This document shows positions 61,032-64,000 of a stretch of DNA of 64,000 bases, in pieces (positions within the stretch are counted from its first letter, which is position 1; each line of letters begins with the position of its first letter). The notes below the pieces were generated by a model. The model was given only the letters and a program-made list of their open reading frames with translations, was not told where the DNA came from and searched no databases. Source of the DNA: Halobacterium sp. R2-5. GTDB taxonomy: Archaea > Halobacteriota > Halobacteria > Halobacteriales > Halobacteriaceae. The DNA is taken from assembly GCF_011734195.1 (NCBI RefSeq), contig NZ_JAANTH010000001.1, positions 992,001 through 1,056,000 of the forward strand, given 5' to 3'. The translations under genes and the position numbers were made by a program.

Positions 61032-61286
61032 ATGAGCGCGCAACGAACCCGGTAGGACGATGCCGACCCCCGACAGGAATCCCTCTACGACCTCGGGACT
61101 CTCCACGCGACCGTGCGGCTGTTCGACACCGGTGTCGTCGTCCACGTCCCGACGAGCGACCGCTCGGGGTACCTCGTTTCGCTCGACGGGGGCGCCGACA
61201 CGACCGGGCGGGGAGTGGTCGCCGTCGTCCGCGACGCGGTCGGGAACGAACAATTAAGGCCGCCCCGCGGGAACGGTCGACCATGA
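61032..61286 (+). pseudogene. Remnant of a haloarchaeal protein gene, internal stop
   Basis: From ATG 61032 the frame meets TAG at 61053-61055 and then continues with sequence of clear protein character up to 61286, including SLYDLGTLHATVRLFDTGVV, VPTSDRSGYLVSLDGG and GVVAVVRDAVGNEQ. The tail resembles the C-terminus of small haloarchaeal proteins I associate with DUF7522. The N-terminal part of such a protein is absent, so it looks like a decayed gene. A shorter protein from GTG within the fragment is possible but unlikely. Confidence 0.55.
61252..61257 (+). promoter_or_regulatory. TATA-like box of the 39-residue membrane protein
   Basis: AATTAA lies about 28 bases upstream of ATG 61283, supporting expression of this tiny gene as a leaderless mRNA. 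Confidence 0.45.
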
Positions 61287-61402
61287 GCCTCCTGTTGAGT
61301 GCCGCGGAGGGCACTGCGTTGCCCATCGGCGTCGTCGGATGGACCGTGACGATTCTCGGACTCGCAATTACGGCCGCGTGGCTCGCCTACCTCTACCGGT
61401 AG
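61283..61402 (+). CDS. Very small membrane protein (39 aa)
   Basis: 39 residues: a short polar N-terminus followed by one hydrophobic helix (VVGWTVTILGLAITAAWLAY) ending LYR. Similar one-helix proteins with PIGxVGW occur next to the CinA-type gene in other haloarchaea, as I recall. Own TATA-like box and start codon spacing support it. It converges with the CinA-like gene (six-base gap). Function unknown. Confidence 0.65.
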   Translation: MSLLLSAAEGTALPIGVVGWTVTILGLAITAAWLAYLYR

Positions 61403-61408
61403 CCCGAG

Positions 61409-62086
61409 TCAGACGCGTTCCCGGAACCAGTCGGCGGCCTCGCGGGCCGTCTCCGGGTCCTCGTGCTGTATCTTCACGCGCACACCGTCGCCCGGGTAGC
61501 TGCCGACGGTGACGCCGAACTCCGCCTGGATCTCGTCCAGCGGGTCGATCAGCGAGCTCTCCGGGGCGTCGACGTGGACGAACTCTACGTGGCTGGCCGT
61601 CCCGTCGAACTCCTCGGCGACGGACTCGAACATCGACTTCATCTCGTCCGGGACGCCCGGGAGCACGTAGACGTTCTCGACGACTGCGCCCGGCGCGACG
61701 CCCTCGTCGTTCTCCAGCAGCCGCGCGCCCGCCGGGAGCGACGCCGTGCCGTCCGTGAGGTCGGCGAACTGGTAGCCGTCGTGGGACTCGAAGTACGCCA
61801 CCGCGTCGTCGTGCTGGACGACCTCGCGGTCGAACGCCGCCGCCACCCCGTCCAGCGTCACGTCGTCGTGGGTCGGACCGACGCCGCCCGTGACGACGAC
61901 CGCGTCGTAGCGGTCGGCGAGCGTCGCCACTTCGGTCGCGATGTCGCCGCGCTCGTCGGGAACGACGACGACGCGCTCGACGGTCGCGCCGCGCTCGGTG
62001 AGCCGCGCGCCCAGCCACGTCGCGTTCGTGTTCTCCGTGTCGCCGACGAGCAGCTCGTCGCCGACCGTGACCACCGCTACCTGCAT
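61409..62086 (-). CDS. CinA-type molybdopterin-binding domain protein
   Basis: 225 residues. MoCF/MoaB-like domain as in the N-terminal part of CinA (competence/damage-inducible protein A): VAVVTVGDELLVGDTENTNA at the start, VVVTGGVGPTHDDVT and a PGVPDEM motif. It lacks the C-terminal nicotinamide-nucleotide amidase domain. Archaeal versions are of unclear function. ATG 62086 (MQVAVVTVG) is preferred to 62092. Confidence 0.9.
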   Translation of the reverse strand: MQVAVVTVGDELLVGDTENTNATWLGARLTERGATVERVVVVPDERGDIATEVATLADRYDAVVVTGGVGPTHDDVTLDGVAAAFDREVVQHDDAVAYFESHDGYQFADLTDGTASLPAGARLLENDEGVAPGAVVENVYVLPGVPDEMKSMFESVAEEFDGTASHVEFVHVDAPESSLIDPLDEIQAEFGVTVGSYPGDGVRVKIQHEDPETAREAADWFRERV

Positions 62087-62125
62087 ACCCACGCGTAAGC
62101 GGCGGGGCGGGAAAAGGGAACGGGG

Positions 62126-62848
62126 TTACTTCTCGTAGTCGAGGCCGGACTGCTCGCGCTCGCGTTCGAGCCGCCGGATGCGCAGCCGGTAGTAGACGAC
62201 GCCGCCGACAGTGAGCACGCCGAGCACCGCGAGGATCGCGGCGAAGATCTGGAGGTCGCGCTGGAGGTAGTACTCCACGCTGATGGTGGCACTGGACAGC
62301 GAATCCCACGCCAGGTGGACGCGGTTGTCCTCGACGGACTTCTCGTAGCCGCCCGGCGAGACGTCCCCGAACACCGGGAACGAGACGCGCATCCCCGGCG
62401 GCAGCACGACCTCGTGGGACCCCTCGAAGTCGAGGGGGGCGCTCACCGACCGGGAGCCCGCGGGCGCGCTGTACGCGAACGTGCCGTTCTCGGCGGGCAG
62501 GTCGACGACGGTGCGCTGGTTCTGCGTGGAGACGCCGATGGCGTCGGCGCCGACGACGGTGCCGTTCTCGTAGCGGAACTGCACCGCCGAGATCGGGAGC
62601 GGGTTCCGGCCGCCGAACCCGCTCGTCGACGCGAGGCGGACGCGCTCGGTGTCGTTGACGTCCGCGACGGTCTGGTACTGTTCGCCCGTGACGGTCACCG
62701 TGACGTCGGCGTCCCCCTCCCAGTCGTAGGTCGCGTTCTGTTCGAGTTGCTGGTCGCTGGGCGCGGGCGTGCCGCCGAGCCCGGTGCCGGCGCAGCCGGC
62801 GAGCACGGCGAGGAGGAGGACGCCGACCGCCAGCTTGAGTTTGCTCAT
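62126..62848 (-). CDS. Lipoprotein with C-terminal TM (DUF5803-like)
   Basis: 240 residues. Sec-type lipoprotein signal (LAVGVLLLAVLAGC, Cys near residue 19), a beta-rich extracellular domain, and one membrane helix near the C-terminus (IFAAILAVLGVLTVGGVVYY) followed by a charged cytoplasmic tail (RLRIRRLEREREQS). It resembles haloarchaeal DUF5803. The start overlaps the DUF2110 stop by four bases. Function unknown. Confidence 0.8.
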   Translation of the reverse strand: MSKLKLAVGVLLLAVLAGCAGTGLGGTPAPSDQQLEQNATYDWEGDADVTVTVTGEQYQTVADVNDTERVRLASTSGFGGRNPLPISAVQFRYENGTVVGADAIGVSTQNQRTVVDLPAENGTFAYSAPAGSRSVSAPLDFEGSHEVVLPPGMRVSFPVFGDVSPGGYEKSVEDNRVHLAWDSLSSATISVEYYLQRDLQIFAAILAVLGVLTVGGVVYYRLRIRRLEREREQSGLDYEK

Positions 62849-63510
62849 GGAACGACTGCGAGCAGCTCCGAGGGGAGGTACTCTCCGATGGCCGCGAGCA
62901 GCCCCGGCGGGTCCGTGTCCTCGCGGCAGACGATGCTCTGTTCGAGCAGGCCGAGGCGTTCGACCGTGACGATGTCGCGGGCGTGGCCGGCGCGGTTGAC
63001 CGTCGCGCGAACCTCGCCGCGGGTCGCGCTGTTGACGTTCAGCCGGCCGGTGCCCCGCGTCCAGTCGTAGAGCCGGTCGCGCTCGTCGTCGGCGAGCGCG
63101 GGCGTGTCGCCGTACGTGAACCGCAGGGGAACGTGCTGGACGAGTCCGAACCGCTCGCGAATCTGGGCGGGCGACCCCGGGCCGAGTCCGAGTTCGTCGG
63201 CGGGCACGAGTACTTCCTCGCCCGCGTCGAGCACGAACCCGTCGTCGTCCCAGGACTCAAGCGTGCCGACGTACGTCTCGCCGTCCTCGAAGCCCGCCGT
63301 GATTTCGCCCCACGTCTCCGCGAGAACGTTCCGCGCGGCGACCTCGTCGGGGCCCTCCAGGGTCACGGTCGGGAAGTCGTCGTGGCGCACCCCGACGTCG
63401 AAGTCGACGTCGAGGTCGCCGACGTCGTTGTCGACCTGCGAGGTGAGGCTGTCGAGCGCGCGCTCGCGCGCCTCTCCCTCGACGTACAGCTTGGTCGCGA
63501 GGACGACCAT
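62845..63510 (-). CDS. DUF2110 family protein
   Basis: 221-residue soluble protein matching archaeal DUF2110, which is regularly next to the TFE gene. Segments such as VVLATKLYVEGEARERALDS and EEVLVPADELGLGPGSPAQI are typical. ATG 63510 shares one base with the tfe stop (TGATG). A role in transcription or translation is suggested only by the constant neighbour. Confidence 0.88.
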   Translation of the reverse strand: MVVLATKLYVEGEARERALDSLTSQVDNDVGDLDVDFDVGVRHDDFPTVTLEGPDEVAARNVLAETWGEITAGFEDGETYVGTLESWDDDGFVLDAGEEVLVPADELGLGPGSPAQIRERFGLVQHVPLRFTYGDTPALADDERDRLYDWTRGTGRLNVNSATRGEVRATVNRAGHARDIVTVERLGLLEQSIVCREDTDPPGLLAAIGEYLPSELLAVVP

Positions 63511-64000
63511 CAGGCCCTCACGCCGAGTTCCGAGCGGAGGTTCTCGATGCGCTCGTCCATCGCCTCGACGAGGTCGGTGTTCTCCATCGCCTCGACGGGC
63601 GACCCGCACTCGGGACACTCGAAGCCGAGGTCCATCGCTTCGCCGAACTCGAAGCGAATCGAGCACACCTCACAGAGGTAGAACTCGTTGTTCAGCTCGT
63701 ACTCGCGGCGCTCGGCGAGCGCCTCCAGCAGGCGGTCCATCTCCTCGCGGAGGTTCTCGGGGACGTTGTCGTACTCGAACGTCCAGAGGTACGTGAGCCA
63801 GCCGGAGTCCTCGTCGCGGACGCGGCGGTAGGTCGCGAGGTCGTTCTCGTAGAGGATGAACAGCGCCCGGCGCACGTCGTTCAGTTCGAGCCCGAGCCGC
63901 TCGGCGAGCTCCTCGTCGGTCACTTCGCCGTCCGGCGGGGACACCGCCACCGGCATCCCCTTCGGACCGACCAGCTCGTGGAGGTACTTCTGAACCACGG
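63510..64000 (-). CDS. tfe: Transcription factor E (TFIIE-alpha-like), 5' end outside
   Basis: 162 residues visible; the first ~10 lie beyond the window. N-terminal winged helix (VQKYLHELVGPKGMPVAVSP, EELAERLGLELNDVRRALFI) and a C-terminal zinc ribbon with two CxxC pairs (LCEVCSIR and FECPECGSP). TFE assists promoter opening by archaeal RNA polymerase with TBP and TFB. Operon order tfe-DUF2110-DUF5803-like is tight, with overlapping start/stop codons. Confidence 0.95.
   Translation of the reverse strand, partial: VVQKYLHELVGPKGMPVAVSPPDGEVTDEELAERLGLELNDVRRALFILYENDLATYRRVRDEDSGWLTYLWTFEYDNVPENLREEMDRLLEALAERREYELNNEFYLCEVCSIRFEFGEAMDLGFECPECGSPVEAMENTDLVEAMDERIENLRSELGVRA

Noticed and set aside
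1-64000. CRISPR array, insertion sequence, prophage or restriction system
   Set aside because: No regularly spaced repeats of CRISPR length, transposase catalytic motif, terminal inverted repeat with target duplication, or phage structural gene was seen.

Overview
The window is chromosomal DNA of a halophilic archaeon (class Halobacteria). Evidence: very high GC, strongly acidic proteins, many haloarchaea-only small families, twin-arginine signals on exported proteins, and start codons that often lie about 27 bases after a TATA-like box, so that many mRNAs look leaderless. The archaeal information-processing set (PolB, Rad50-Mre11, PAN, TFE, S3Ae, Pcc1, UbiA and archaetidylserine-type enzymes) agrees. 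I cannot fix the genus; Halobacterium or a near relative is plausible.

Layout. 1-7.5 kb: family B DNA polymerase (C-terminus outside the window), three small genes, then the overlapping mre11-rad50 repair operon. 7.5-11.9 kb: a small winged-helix regulator divergent from the proteasome-activating nucleotidase PAN, an MFS transporter, two small proteins and a bactofilin-like protein. 12-21.4 kb: CNNM/CBS membrane protein, YchF/DRG-type GTPase, methyltransferase, UbiA prenyltransferase, aminotransferase, luciferase-like oxidoreductase, histidine kinase and HD hydrolase. 21.6-31 kb: TatA, a tRNA-Arg(CCT) followed by partial copies of its own 3' end, then a type IV pilus-like operon (PilB, PilC and four pilin-like proteins) facing a fifth pilin-like gene. 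31-36 kb: Hpt and a probable iron/copper envelope cluster with its own regulator. 36-40.2 kb: CBS protein, an uncharacterised three-gene membrane/propeller operon and a second MFS transporter. 40.4-43.2 kb: tRNA-Ala(GGC) flanked by stray T-arm copies, then rps15-recJ-like-pcc1-rps3ae with a structured leader. 43.3-54.8 kb: halocyanin, PssA, HEAT-repeat protein, exported phospholipase D-like protein, DHH nuclease, JAMM protease with FAD synthase, acyl-CoA dehydrogenase, RIO-like kinase and aldehyde dehydrogenase. 55-64 kb: nitrilase-family hydrolase, small DUF proteins, a WHy/LEA14-like protein, a frameshifted gene, a PhoU/AbrB regulator, an ATP-NAD kinase-like protein, a broken gene remnant, a CinA-type protein, and a lipoprotein-DUF2110-TFE operon cut by the window end.

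Most of this is housekeeping or conserved haloarchaeal sequence, with no CRISPR array, insertion sequence or prophage. The parts least explained by known genes are the tRNA 3'-end copies at two tRNA loci, the RecJ-like protein with a ruined active site between ribosomal and KEOPS genes, the envelope operons at 31.6-36.0 and 36.6-39.0 kb, and two broken small genes near 58 and 61 kb.
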